A stretch of 64,000 bases of DNA from Siphonodentalium dalli (Eukaryota; Mollusca; Scaphopoda; Gadilida; Siphonodentaliidae): NCBI GenBank assembly GCA_032622095.1, contig CP136068.1:156451151-156515150 (forward strand), read 5' to 3'. The position numbers were made by a program, and so were the translations under genes. A model generated the notes under the pieces. It did no database searches. It had not been told where the DNA came from and worked only from the letters and a program-made list of their open reading frames with translations. Shown here one piece after another: positions 45,758 to 57,284 of this stretch (its first letter is position 1; each line of letters starts with the position of its first letter).

Positions 45758-47487
45758 ATGAACACCAGAAGACCACCAAGGAAACCACAGCCGAACCATT
45801 TTTTGGTAAAGTTCGAGGACGGCGTTTTGATGGTTAGAACGAAGTCCCTATTCAAAGGATATGAGACAATTGAAAAGATAGATATTGGTATCGCGTATAT
45901 TGTCCAATATAACAGGGCAACCGATGTTGCCCAAGTTCAGGTTAGTGAGTGTCTAAAATTATGTCTGTTAATTAGACCATGACCATACCAATTTCATAAC
46001 CTGACACAACTTGAAACGTACGTCACTTTATTTTCCAACAAAAACTAATTGCATATTATTCATTGGTTAGTCACTTCCCCAACATAAGATATCTTTAGAA
46101 CTGGTTCGTGAAAAACATAATATAAACAGTCAAGTTGTGTAATTGTAGTTTTGTTTACTCTGTTTTGTTTTGTTTACCCTGTGCCAATGCATTCTCTTAT
46201 ATATGCGAGTCAACCATAGGTCGCCTCGCATATATAAGAGAATGCATTGGCCTAACAATTTTTTATCTTTTTTAGGACATAAAATAAAAACATCCATTAC
46301 CTTGCAGGGAGCCCCACACATATATAGAATCATATAGAAGAGTGTTGTCTGCTCATGTTTGTCTGGGGCTCTGTATGGGTGAAAATATCTTTAGAACTGG
46401 TTCGTGAAAAACATAATATAAACAGTCCAGTTGCGTAATTGTAGTTTTGACTTCACTACTGTACTGAGTCTTAGCTAAATAAATATAATAAACACTACAC
46501 ATAAATAAATATAATAAACACTACACATATGAGATATCAATTATTTACAATTTATGTAATACTAGCTTCAACTTTTATGCGAATCTTGATCACTATAGCT
46601 CATTTCTTATCCGTCATGTCAAATGCCCGTATAACCTCGATAAGCGACATTATGCAAATAAGTTATTTTATTAGTTGCAAATCTTATATTACAATAATAT
46701 ATCCATCATATCGGTCCAGTCATTTTCATGAAATGTGTTATTTCTCATTTAAGGTTAATTTGATCAATTTTAATTCAGGTGCTGGGTTCCGGTACATTTC
46801 TTAAGATGAAAGAGATAGAGAAACAGCTTCTGCAATATGAAGTAAACAAGATCGCGCTCTCCGAGAACCAGGTAACTATATTAAGTAACACATTTGTAGC
46901 ACAAATTAGGGTAAACTTTACACTTGAAATAGCAAGATTAGCGATCATTTTCGAATGCCATAAAATTTGTCAAATTCTATTCTATTTGTCTTTTATCGAT
47001 GCAGTGCGAGTCATCATCATTCAAATCGTGAGAGTATATATATAAGTTCATAATGTAGTATAAATGCCCAAAAATCATACATTTTCTGCGACTAGACTGC
47101 AATTTTTGGCCACAACGTGAATATAACTATAGACAGATAACTATAAAAACTTATAAATTTGAGAGAATTTCGTCGTGAACCGATTGTCGATAGCATTGTT
47201 TTCTTATATTATACTACAAGACATACGCATATAAATACAGTGACATAATATACACGTTGCATTATATGGTGATTATTTAACATGCATTTTCCTTTCAGGA
47301 ATCGGAACCCGGTAGTGAGACTGAGAGCATGGACGCGACGATGACATTTTCTCTGAATGTGTCGGATTACCTGGCAGTTCTGCAGGACTTCAATGAGTCC
47401 GTACCGCTAAACTCAACACCACGACAGCAGGCAGCAGGCGCCTACATGTTAACACCACCAACATCCCCGATGCTATCGCAGATATGA
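45758..47487 (+). CDS. BEN-protein N-terminal module, three phase-0 exons with its own stop (154 aa)
   Basis: Exon 1 (45758-45940) encodes MNTRRPPRKPQPNHFLVKFE and KGYETIEKIDIGIAYIVQYN, ending CAG|GTTAGT. Exon 2 (46779-46871) encodes VLGSGTFLKMKEIEKQLLQY and ends CAG|GTAACT. Exon 3 (47299-47487) encodes ESEPGSETESMDATMTFSLN to a stop at 47485. All joins are phase 0. The compact first domain followed by a helical segment resembles the N-terminus of invertebrate BEN-domain proteins; this is weaker than the BEN call itself. Exon 3 holds a consensus donor, CCCG|GTAGTG at 47311, in phase 1. This is the phase needed by the exon at 49602. The 154-residue product and a long BEN protein could therefore be alternative forms of one gene. 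Confidence 0.65.
46089..46449. repeat. 65-bp direct repeats flanking a hairpin insertion in intron 1
   Basis: ATATCTTTAGAACTGGTTCG and the following 45 bases occur at 46089-46153 and 46385-46449 with very few differences. Between them is a hairpin unit (46184-46250) and about 135 further bases. Confidence 0.85.
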
Positions 47488-47534
47488 GTTGCTAAATATA
47501 TATGATGTTGTTGGATGTAGATAAGACTGTTGTT

Positions 47535-47950
47535 AGCTCAACTTTACTTTGTAAAGTTTGAGCTATTGCCATGGCTTGGTATCCGTTGTCCGTGTGTGAT
47601 GCTTCAACAATTTCCTTTAGCACGGGCTACAGGTTGTATCTTTAATCGGATCATTATAAAATTTGTCATAGCTCTTGACATTGACATGTAGATGGGAACG
47701 AGTCATTTTGGGGTCATTCGGCCAAAAAACATGGCCGCCAGCAGCCATCTTGGATTTTACTCTTTGTATGACTAAATCCTTTAGCATGGGCTACAGGTCG
47801 TACCTTTAGTCTGATCATCATGAAATTTGTCATGGCTGTTTAAATTGGAATGTAGATGGGAATGAGTCATTTTGTGGTCATTCGGACAAAAAACATGGCT
47901 GCCAGCGGCCATCTTTGTTTTCAAAATTAAATCCATTAGCATGGGCCACA
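47535..47950 (+). repeat. Dispersed repeat headed by an AGCTCAACTTTAC hairpin
   Basis: It is the same family as 38319-38670, with two internal units (GGGCTACAGG...CATGGCCGCCAGCAGCCATC; second unit from 47770). Confidence 0.7.
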
Positions 47951-48179
47951 CAAGCCTGCAAACAACGGGTCAGACACGGTCATTGACCGATGCAAAACGC
48001 CTGAATGTCCGGTACAAATCAATTTGTGCCTGTCATCTTGACCGGCAGTGCTTGCTTGGCGATTTTGGTTTTAAAATCGTGCATATTTTGATTGTTTTCA
48101 AACTACAAAAGTTATTAAACCACGTGTTTATTTATTTTCGTAATTAAAATTTAGCAAGTCGCCACTGCGCATGCTCTTC

Positions 48180-49601
48180 TAATGCGGCATCTTCTATCAC
48201 TGGAAGTGAGCCTCCGGGGCGGAACGGAATCTGACGAGGTTTGCCAAATGACTTGTATTACTGCACTCGTAGACGAATGCATACTGTTGAATACTTTTCA
48301 AACACCCATCGCAAGAGATTACATTTTATCCCCATAACAAATTAAAGAACAGACGATGTATACACACACATCCTCCATATAAATTATGGCCAGTCGATGG
48401 GAGTTAGCTGCAATATTTTGCAACAAAATGGGCACGCAATAGTCATTTCGTGCGGAATTGTTCGTTGCTATTTTTAGTTAAATGAGAATTCAATTTTCAA
48501 AATGATAACAAATTTATTTATTAAAAAGAATGAAAATGGTGGTTTAAGCGCCGGAGTTGACAATGAAAAAAAAAAGAATAATGTGACACAAAAAGAAATG
48601 ACAATGCGCCACCCCAGCGTAAACTTAAAACCGTAACAGTAAGAAAATGGATTAATAACGACTTAGCCATTTACGGTTTACCATGCTGATAAATGGATCG
48701 AAGTTTTAATCATTTTGGTGCACTAATTAGCACAACACATGATTTTGATTATTATTTGTTACTTGCTTAATGCCTCAATAAAACTTCACATTAATGATTA
48801 GTATTTCATAATTTTCACTGGTTGTTTCCTTAGCTGCTTAGTCAGTCTGGAGCAAATTTGCTACATACCCACATATATAAAGTATCAGTATGAATCTGAG
48901 TGTATGTTTACATAGACTGCTGCTTAGTGATTGCTTGGCAATATTTTTATGACATTGTTACATGGAATAAAGTGAGACTATTCTATGATCTATCTAAGAT
49001 TTTGATCATGCTGTTCTTTACAGAAAAACAAACATTATGTTACATTATAATTATAAACAAGGTCAGGTTTTGATAGTGTATAGGTAGCTCAGTTTATATT
49101 AAAATTCGACGACAGGTACTGAACTTCATATGACAGACACCAGGCAATTGGTGCCTGTCATAGTGACAGGCACACTCCGGGGAAATTTGAGAAATTATTT
49201 GCAGGCTTGTCGCTCTACTTCAGCCCAAAATACAATCATTGCGTCATTGGTTACAATAAAAGACAACAGAGACATAACATGGGAGCGACCGAAAAAGGCT
49301 GCTTTCAATCAGCGGTCCGCTAAAGTATTAACTCAGTATTGGATTGTAATTTGAAACCGTCTTTTGAGGTGATAAAATTGCGGTTACGATATATTGAATC
49401 TTTATTTTACACACTGTTTATAGTCGGTTTGTAAAAGAAAAACCGTATTGAGTCAATATATTGAAATACCGCCCAGCCCTAACCAGCATTCTATGCTCAA
49501 CTGAATGTTTTCCTCTCAATCAAATTGATAGAATGGTCATGTCATGACAAATTCAACGGGTTTGAATGAAATATTTTTATAAACCACATACTCCCTCACA
49601 G
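48180..49601 (+). other. Presumed intron of the BEN gene, nothing further recognised
   Basis: AT-rich sequence ending in CCCTCACAG before the next exon. Confidence 0.4.
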
Positions 49602-52600
49602 GTAAGGAGCAGACAGCTTCAGAAGCAGCTAAACTGAATGCTGCAAAAGACATTATGGCCATCAGACGGACCACACTGACACAGCAGCCAACTCAACCAC
49701 CACCACACCAGAAACCACCCCCACCACCGGAACAGCAACCACCACAACAGCAACCACCCCCACCACAACAGCAACCACCACACCAGAAACCACTCCCACC
49801 ACTGCAACAGCAACCACTAGCACAACCAACAACAACCACCACCACAACAGCAACCACTACCACCACACCATCAACCACCACCACCACACCATCAACCCAC
49901 ACCATCAACCACCACCACCACACCACCACCACACCATCAACCACCACCACCACACCATCAAACACCACCACAACAGCAACCACCACACCATCTACCACCA
50001 CCACACCATCAACCACCACCACCACACCATCAAACACCACCACAACAGCAACCACCACCACCACACCATCAAACACCACAACACCATCAACCACAACAGC
50101 AACCACCACCACCACACCATCAACCACCACCACCACACCATCAACCACCACCACCACACCATCAACCACCACCACACCATCAACCACCACCACCACACCA
50201 TCAAACACCACCACAACAGCAACCACCACCACCACACCACCACACCATCAACCACCACCACCACAACAGCAACCACCACACCATCAACCAACACCACAAC
50301 AGCAACCACCACCGCCACAACAGCAACCACCACCATCAACCACCACCACCACACCATCAACCACCACCACAACAGCAACCACCACCACCACACCATCAAC
50401 CACCACCACAACAGCAACCACTCTAACAGATACCAACACCTCAGCATCCACAACTTTCACTACAGACTCATGATCAAACTGAACCTTGGCAGCCGCAATA
50501 TGAGACACATCAGCAGCACTCAGCATTTTCGGATATGTTATCAAATTCATATTCCACACTGTATCCGGAATATACAAGTATGAGTCTAGCTTCAGGTGAG
50601 TTTTTACCTCTACCTTTGTTATCTATCTGAATATTATTTCTTCCAGTTATCTAATAGACCCAAACTACACGTGTATGGTTTGTCAATTTGCACCCAACAT
50701 ATAATTTTAATGGTTCAAGCTGTCTTTAGAAGGTATCAGCCTCAGCAATAATAGATAATAGTACAGCAGCAGTACTCTAATGATACCAATGGGCCATCAG
50801 TGTAAATAAATGATGTTAGGCTAAGCAACTTCAAATGTTGAAAAATTTATCGGCTGACAAACCCATATAACAGTATGTAATAAATACACAGAACGTCACA
50901 ATTGTGCTAATGGGGGTCGACGTTATGGCACAAGTGCCAACGGATTGGTTAAAACGAGAGGCCTGTGGCCTCGAGTTCTAATCCTTCCGCGTTGGAACAA
51001 GTGCCATAACAGCGACACAATTTGCCTATGTTATGTTCTGTGTTTATTACACACTCACTCTTAATGCATCTCGATATGAATCTTCAGTCATAAATGATTT
51101 TGTTCATCATTAAATTGTGGTTGATTTTCATCTGTAATCCCCAAGTCCCCAAGAGATCTCTGTTTTCGACGTAATACGTCATATTTACGTGACTGAAATC
51201 TGTACAGAACATAAGTGCGGAACAGAGAAATAATTACAGCACGGCTCGGAGGACTAATCTGTGTGGGTTTTCGAGAATGGGTGTGTAATAAATAATATTA
51301 AATATAAATATAATAAATGTCATTGTCAATGTACATAAAAGATATGTTAATAAATACTGATACCAGATACCTATTACAGGCCCACATCTACCCAACTTGA
51401 ATACTCGGGCCTGCTGTGATGGCACTTTAATCATGCGAGTGTAGGAGCTGGAAGAAAAGCTTGTCAACGTCAGTCAGCTAGTTGCGCAATTAAAAGAAGT
51501 CAATCAATTGGTATGTACTGATTGTCCATTATGTAACCCAGGGTTTTTGGGTTCAACTTGCAAAACTCTTGTTTTCTTTTGATATACATGGCGTCTTGGA
51601 CGATTTTGCTCAAATTTGGTGTGCATGTGCCTTGGGTGACTGGTATTCAGATTGTTAAAATTAGGTCAATATGTTCATAAGGGGGCAAAAGGGGCTTATC
51701 TGGGTGCAACTTTACAAAATCTTTTTTATCAAGAACCACTGGGTGAATTTCTTTCAAACTTGGTCTGGAGCATTACTGGAACCCAAAGATTCAGATTTGT
51801 TCAGGGCGTCATGGCTTTTTCTTGTGTAAGAATTGATATAGGAGATAGCTCTGATGGAAAGTCAGCAGAGAGGTGTAGCTTTACATCTAGGAAGCTCTGA
51901 TTAATATATCACATATATGTCAGGTGAGCGTCCCAGCCGCCTTGGTTAAATGGCCTCGGTTGGTTGTTCAAGGCAGTTGAACCACATGACTGATTTTGCT
52001 CAAATTTGGTGTGCAAGTGCCCTGAGTGATATGGAATCAATTTTGTTGACAATTTGGTTGGTTCAGCTGATACAGGGCTGCTGTTGGAGGTTAAAATCCT
52101 GTTTGGGCCGCACAGGTTTGAGAATCTTCTAAAGACCAAGAAATGCCTTAGGCTGCCCAGTACTATCCAAGATGACTTTCCCTGATATGAATGTTTGACA
52201 TGTGTGATAAGTTGATTCCTCCACACTATTTTCTATTTTGCTTTATTTCCAGAAGACCAAAACTCCTACTCCCACAACTACAGTTAGTACTACGGCAGAC
52301 TCTGTGTTGTATAACGGGAAAGCCAAGGTATGTATAATGAGGGATTTTAAATTTGGGTGTTGCTGTTCCAACCAATGTCTGTACCGACCTCCAAACAATA
52401 ATAAACAAATTTGCACAGTCTATAAAATTGAGTTCATTCCAAAAGCTTTCATTTGTCGTCATTGTCAATTACAGTACTACCCCCGTAGTCTGTCTTCAAC
52501 ATGCCGTCAGAAAATTGAGACACTGTACTCACCACTTTCACAGATTCATTGTGTTGTCATTTTCATTCCCAAGTGTTGCGAGATCTTATCAGGGATGCAC

Positions 52601-54567
52601 AAATTGCGAGAACGAATTGCAAAAAGAAGCGAAGAAAAATTAATTTATTGTCAACACACATGGCTAGAAATTCAGGCATTGTCCACTGGGCAGGGAATAA
52701 AGAGAAACAGACACACAAGCATAGTTTTAATGAATAATTGTTTACAGCTATGCAAATCACAACCGATGTATACTGAGTACTGGAATGTTATGTGAAAGTG
52801 ATTTGGAAGCATTCTACAAGAAATGTTCAAATGGGTCTCGAAAAATTAATTTTGCAGGACCTGCAAACGGGTCTCGCAAAATTTCAATTTGTGCATCCCT
52901 GTCTTATGAACTAGATTAAATTGATTGTCGCATAGTCGAATTGGATATTTGGTCAACTGAGGTGTGATACTGGTCAAACACTAGATATAGTCATACACCC
53001 ACTTGTCGACTGGAAATTGAGGCATCAAATCCTTTTGTGAAAATCTAGTCCAAATTTATTAACCCATTTATGCCTGAATGGATTCTTCCACTGAGTGATA
53101 ATTATATACAATTGAACAGTCTATTTTTCATCTTGGGGTGCTCAGGGAAAATGAGACAACAAATAATAGAATTGTCATATATCAAGGAAATGTTCAGATA
53201 ATAAGTTCAACAAATGACCTACAGAACTTATGTGAATATTGCCTACGGGACAACTACTCATCAATGCTGCTCCAGTCATCAAATGGTTAAGTGAGAACTG
53301 TATCAACTTTGCCAAAGTGGTCCTCCTCTTCAATACTCAAAAACATGTTGTAGAAATGCCAAAATTAAATTTGTTGTGGGGATAAGCTAGTCATAAAATC
53401 ATCATTGATAATTATCTCATAATACAATGCTTATTTGCAGGCACACTATCAGGCAATATGCGATGCCTACCCAACAAAGGTGACTAGAGCCGTGAAGGTC
53501 ATCATGGAGGATCTATTCACAATGGATGAGATCCAAAGCTGTACCTTCACCGGACAAGGTGGCAAACCGCCCATGCCAAGAGAAAAGGTGAAACTTCTTG
53601 AAGGTATGGATATCTCCACAATTTGTAAATTCTGTGTTCATTACCACAAAGATCTTACATTGGTAGTTCTGAAATGAGTACTAAGTGTTTATTTTTTGTA
53701 ATTGAATATTCTTTCCACCAAATATAGTACCGGTACTATATAATATTCAGACTTTGTAATGAGTTTCTATGTCCCACCAAATTACGATCGAGATTCGATT
53801 CGCAGTTGATATTTGAGTAGAATTTGATTCGAGAATAATATCGAATACTATGTTTTCGAATATTCCCTGTATGGTATAATTCGCCCAGTGTAAAAAACGT
53901 GGCAGAGGTTACAAAAAAGTTTAAGAATCACGTCAAAAAATCAAATAGAAGCAAAATTCAATTTTCGCAGGAGCCTAAGACTAAATTCATTTAAGACACA
54001 CGAAATTCTGCATTCATCCATTTAATTATCAGAACTAATCATTGCAATAACGGAAACACAACAGAACAATGTGGATGCATAATGTGTCACTGAAATCCGG
54101 CTATACTTCTGATACATGTAAAAACATGAGTGGTACGGGTACTGGCCATATATGTATGATGGCGCATGTCAGTGTTTGGGTAAGGGTAACTCTGATATCT
54201 CAAACACATGCTCTTAAGTAGTCAATATTAAAATGACTTCAATGGTACATGATTCAGATCTGTTTGTCGTCAAAAGGGCTTTCGGCAGACCTTATATAGG
54301 GAAATTGACATGTCAGCAGACATATTATGAAACAGACCTATAAAACTTCACGTAGGTCAAATTTTGCAATCATGAGTGCAAGTCTTGGAAATGAGACATT
54401 GATTTTTGGACTAATACTTTTTCTTTTCTTTTTTCATTGCAGAGATGGTGCATAAGAATTACAATATATCTAGCAGGGACCTTGGTCTGAAAATAAGGGA
54501 TCGCATCAAGGTCCTCAGGTGCACATACAGTGGACAGGAGAGAGATTACAAAAATAGTAAAAAATGA
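49602..54567 (+). CDS. BEN-domain protein: Pro/Gln/Thr repeat exon, coiled coil, C-terminal BEN domain
   Basis: BEN domains bind DNA and chromatin partners in the nucleus. Exon 49602-50595 begins KEQTASEAAKLNAAKDIM, passes through about 700 bases of CCA/CAA repeats and, in another frame, ends HQQHSAFSDMLSNSYSTLYP before G|GTGAG. Exon 51445-51510 encodes ELEEKLVNVSQLVAQLKEVN (coiled coil). Exon 52253-52327 encodes KTKTPTPTTTVSTTADSVLY. Exon 53441-53603 encodes AHYQAICDAYPTK, then AVKVIMEDLFTMDEIQ and PREKVKLLE. Exon 54443-54567 encodes MVHKNYNISSRDLGLKIRDR to the stop. The last two form the BEN domain, and the last four exons join in phase. Two problems: the repeat exon changes frame internally, and its phase-1 end does not fit the phase-0 coiled-coil exon, so a small exon may be missing. 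Upstream exons are at 45758-47487. Confidence 0.75.
49690..50420 (+). repeat. CCA/CAACCACCACCA coding-type minisatellite
   Basis: Units such as CACCATCAACCACCACCACC and CAACAGCAACCACCACC alternate. The frame is Pro/Gln-rich in the first 150 bases, Thr-rich in the middle, and Gln/His/Pro-rich in another frame. The array has probably changed length recently. Confidence 0.9.
50877..51056. mobile_element. 180-bp foldback element in a BEN-gene intron
   Basis: Outer arms TGTAATAAATACACAGAAC and GTTCTGTGTTTATTACACA are inverted. Inner arms GACGTTATGGCAC and GTGCCATAACAGCG also pair. A related, unpaired sequence lies at 54790-54910. Confidence 0.6.
51590..52030. repeat. Intronic direct repeats (TGATTTTGCTCAAATTTGGTG)
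   Basis: GATTTTGCTCAAATTTGGTG with TGCAAGTGCC/TGCATGTGCC occurs at about 51602 and 51990. Non-coding. Confidence 0.6.
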
Positions 54568-54745
54568 GCAGATGATAGAAAGCACTTATTTACGAGGGAA
54601 ATGTTCAGATATTAAGTTCAGCAAACAACCTATGGTCGTCTGTTGAACTTATTATATAAACATTTCTCATGGAATAACTACTCATCAATACTGCTCCAGT
54701 CATCTCATGGAATAACTACTCATCAATACTGCTCCAGTCATCAAA
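53180..54745. repeat. Dispersed GGAAATGTTCAGATA repeat, two copies around the BEN exons
   Basis: GAAATGTTCAGAT(A)ATTAAGTTCA(A/G)CAAA and ACTACTCATCAAT(A/G)CTGCTCC occur at 53185-53285 and 54598-54745. The second copy contains a direct duplication of about 38 bases (ATGGAATAACTACTCATCAA). Confidence 0.7.
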
Positions 54746-54926
54746 GAGTTCAATACTAAACATATGCAAAACTTGCCATGTGTGCTTTAAAATGTGTACC
54801 ATAACGACACCATTTGCAAAAGCATGACACACTTTAATGCATCTCAACATTAATTTTCAGTCAAAAATGGTTTGTTAACCACTTAATTGTGGTTGATTTT
54901 CATCTATGACCCCAAAGTTTTCTTAA

Positions 54927-55318
54927 CCCTTTACCCAACATAAGGGCCCTGTGCCAATACATTCTCTTATATATGCGAGTCGACCATAGGTAGCCTCGCA
55001 TATATAAGAGAATGCATTGGCTTAACACATTAAAAATTATAAAATTGTTAAAGAATGTAAGAAAAAATGGTAAAAAGTGTTAAAAAAAGATTTTTTTTAG
55101 GCCAATGCATTCTCTTATATATGCGAGGCGACCTATGGTCGACTCGCATATATAAGAGAATGCATTGGCACAGGGCATAACTGTAACTATCACAATGTGG
55201 TCAAGGAGCCGGTTCCAATGATATCCATATTTGTATGGTTTTATTGAGACAGACCCAAGATAATTTAGGCTGTTGAAGCTTTATTTGGCCGGTTTTGGTC
55301 GCTTTGTTGGGTAAAGGG
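54927..55318. mobile_element. piggyBac-like MITE with intact TTAA flanks, two 67-bp hairpins
   Basis: TTAA|CCCTTTACCCAACA on the left and TGTTGGGTAAAGGG|TTAA on the right (54923-54926, 55319-55322). Hairpins at 54954-55020 and 55102-55168. This is the best-preserved two-hairpin copy. Confidence 0.9.
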
Positions 55319-55324
55319 TTAAAA

Positions 55325-55979
55325 GATTCCCGTTCTACTTATTTGCTATATTACATGACTAAAACCTGTTTGATCAAGGAACAGAGAGTAACTGTATAAA
55401 TACTCTACATACAAATCTTTTTTTCATTTCATTTTATGTGAGATTCCCTTATATTTCATCAACAAAGTAGTTTGCAACACAAGGAAGACATATACTTTAA
55501 GTTGTCTGGAATGCTATTCTGCTATACAGATTTCATCCAAACTTCAGTATGTTGAATCACATGAACTTCCAAGTTAAGTTGAGATTGTGTTTCAGTTCAA
55601 CCGTATCTTGTTAATTTTGATTTGTTTTGTTTATTGAAAAGTTTCTTTGATAGAACCAGTCATATTTATTAGTCAAATTCCATTATTTGCTCCTTGTTAT
55701 GATCATTACCCCACAGAACAAATTTACATGTAGGATTAAGCCATATTTTATCTTTTTAATCTTGATGTGTTTTGTTTATTAAATGTTTATATGCATCAAT
55801 TCTTGTGTCCGTCAATTGATCTTTCGCACTCTAAGATCCTTATTAAATACCATCTACGTAATGATCTTTGACCATAACGCATTTTCAAAGTTTTGAACAA
55901 ATATACTGAAATAGTATACCTTGAATAATTCTATAGCTAAAGATGACATACAACTAATATAATGACCTGAAAGATTGGG
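55325..55979. other. Intergenic, nothing recognised
   Basis: AT-rich without motifs. Confidence 0.4.
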
Positions 55980-56335
55980 TATGTATGTTCAATGTGGAAT
56001 GACATACCGTATTCTTAATTATTCCAGGATTATGCAGACTTTTAGTTGCCTTATTCAAACACTGGAATTTCCTGGATGCTGTATAAACCAAGAATTGGCC
56101 ATTCTTAATTCCAGGGTTACCTTTAACTTGCCTGCATTTCCCTGGATTTTATGGCTGGTAATAATTCCAGGGTTTTCCAGCGTTTTCTAGGGTTATTTTG
56201 TAAGCCTGGAATTCCCTGGAATACCAAAAATACCCTAGAATTCCAGGGTATTCCAGACTGGAAAAGTCTGGAATAACCTGGATTCCAGACTCAAGAAAAG
56301 TCTAGAATTCCAGGGAATTCCAGCTTCAAATTCAG
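55980..56335. repeat. Block of degenerate (G)GAATTCC(AGG) repeats
   Basis: TTCCAGG, CCTGGAATTCC and AATTCCAGGG recur about twenty times in both orientations with irregular spacing. GAATTC sites are frequent. Self-complementary at many scales. Confidence 0.7.
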
Positions 56336-56339
56336 CCAG

Positions 56340-57067
56340 GAAATTTGTTCAATGCTTATCTATATATATATATATTGGCTATATTATATTTGTTTTAATT
56401 AATGGCGAATTTGTATGCATATTAATTCACTTGGAATTATAGGTATATTCAATATTATACTGCCCATGCAGTGTAGGCTTGTCTGAACATTCAGTGATGT
56501 TCTGGAGTTTGTGCAGATGCAATCGGATGTTTTGGTTACATAATTATATGAAGGCATCTCATAATGCGTAATCTATAGCTATTTATTCTATTGTGTGTAT
56601 TTCCATTGGACTGAAATGTGGAATAACTGGATATTTGAGCATTGAGAATTGCGATTGATTAAAAGTTAAAACCAATGAAACGCGGTTAACGATGGACTGT
56701 TTTATAGAATACTACAGTAAACATTGTTTTGGGTCCATAAACACAATGCCTAAACTGGACAAAACTATATTATCATTGTTAGTACCAGTGAGTCATGTTC
56801 GGTTCTATAACTGTACATGGCGGGCTATTGTGGTTCATGTATTCAATTCTAAGCTTGTCCAATGCTTATTAGGGAGACATGACATGATCGCAATACACTG
56901 TTCATATCCACACAGCAAGGTACCATTATCAATGTGCAATTTTATTAGAAACTTAAGCAAATATCGCAATATTAGTGCGGTAGTCGTAACTCATTCACTG
57001 CCAACTTTCTGGGTATTTCCAATACAGAGTTTTCTAGCCATATTGCCAAGACATGCATGCGCCTATA
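56340..57067. other. Intergenic; one 127-codon open frame (56692-57075) without motif
   Basis: The frame encodes a Cys/His-containing, mixed-composition peptide that I do not recognise. It runs into the foldback element, which argues against a gene. Confidence 0.3.
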
Positions 57068-57069
57068 TA

Positions 57070-57282
57070 GAGTAATGCCCTCAGTAATCGACCTCTTAAC
57101 CAAAGCAGAATTATGGGTAACTTTTCAGGATTTAGTCGGAAATATGGCTTGTTGCCATTCATCGGAAAGCTCTCCTTGAGAGCTTTCCGATGAATGGCAA
57201 AAAGCCATATTTCCGACTAAATCCTGAAAAGTTACCCATAATTCTGCTTTGGTTAAGAGGTTGATTACTTAGGGCATTGCTG
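57070..57282. mobile_element. 213-bp Tc1-like foldback MITE, complete palindrome with TA flanks
   Basis: The ends GAGTAATGCCCT and AGGGCATTGCTG (in from each side CAGTAATGCCC-like) are flanked by TA at 57068-57069 and 57283-57284. The whole element folds on itself around AGCTCTCCTTGAGAGCT, with only a few mismatches. CAGT ends and TA duplication fit Tc1/mariner. Confidence 0.85.
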
Positions 57283-57284
57283 TA

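Noticed and set aside
49130-49354. 74-codon plus-strand frame
   Set aside because: No motif or splice context; it lies in a presumed intron.
49662-50577. Long Val/Gly/Trp-rich open frames on the minus strand
   Set aside because: They are the complement of the CCA/CAA minisatellite; no motifs.
50877-51056. tRNA gene
   Set aside because: Only a B-box-like stretch is present; no cloverleaf or acceptor stem can be drawn.
52238-52795. 185-codon plus-strand frame around the BEN exon at 52253
   Set aside because: It is in a different frame from the supported exon and runs into intron sequence; no motif.
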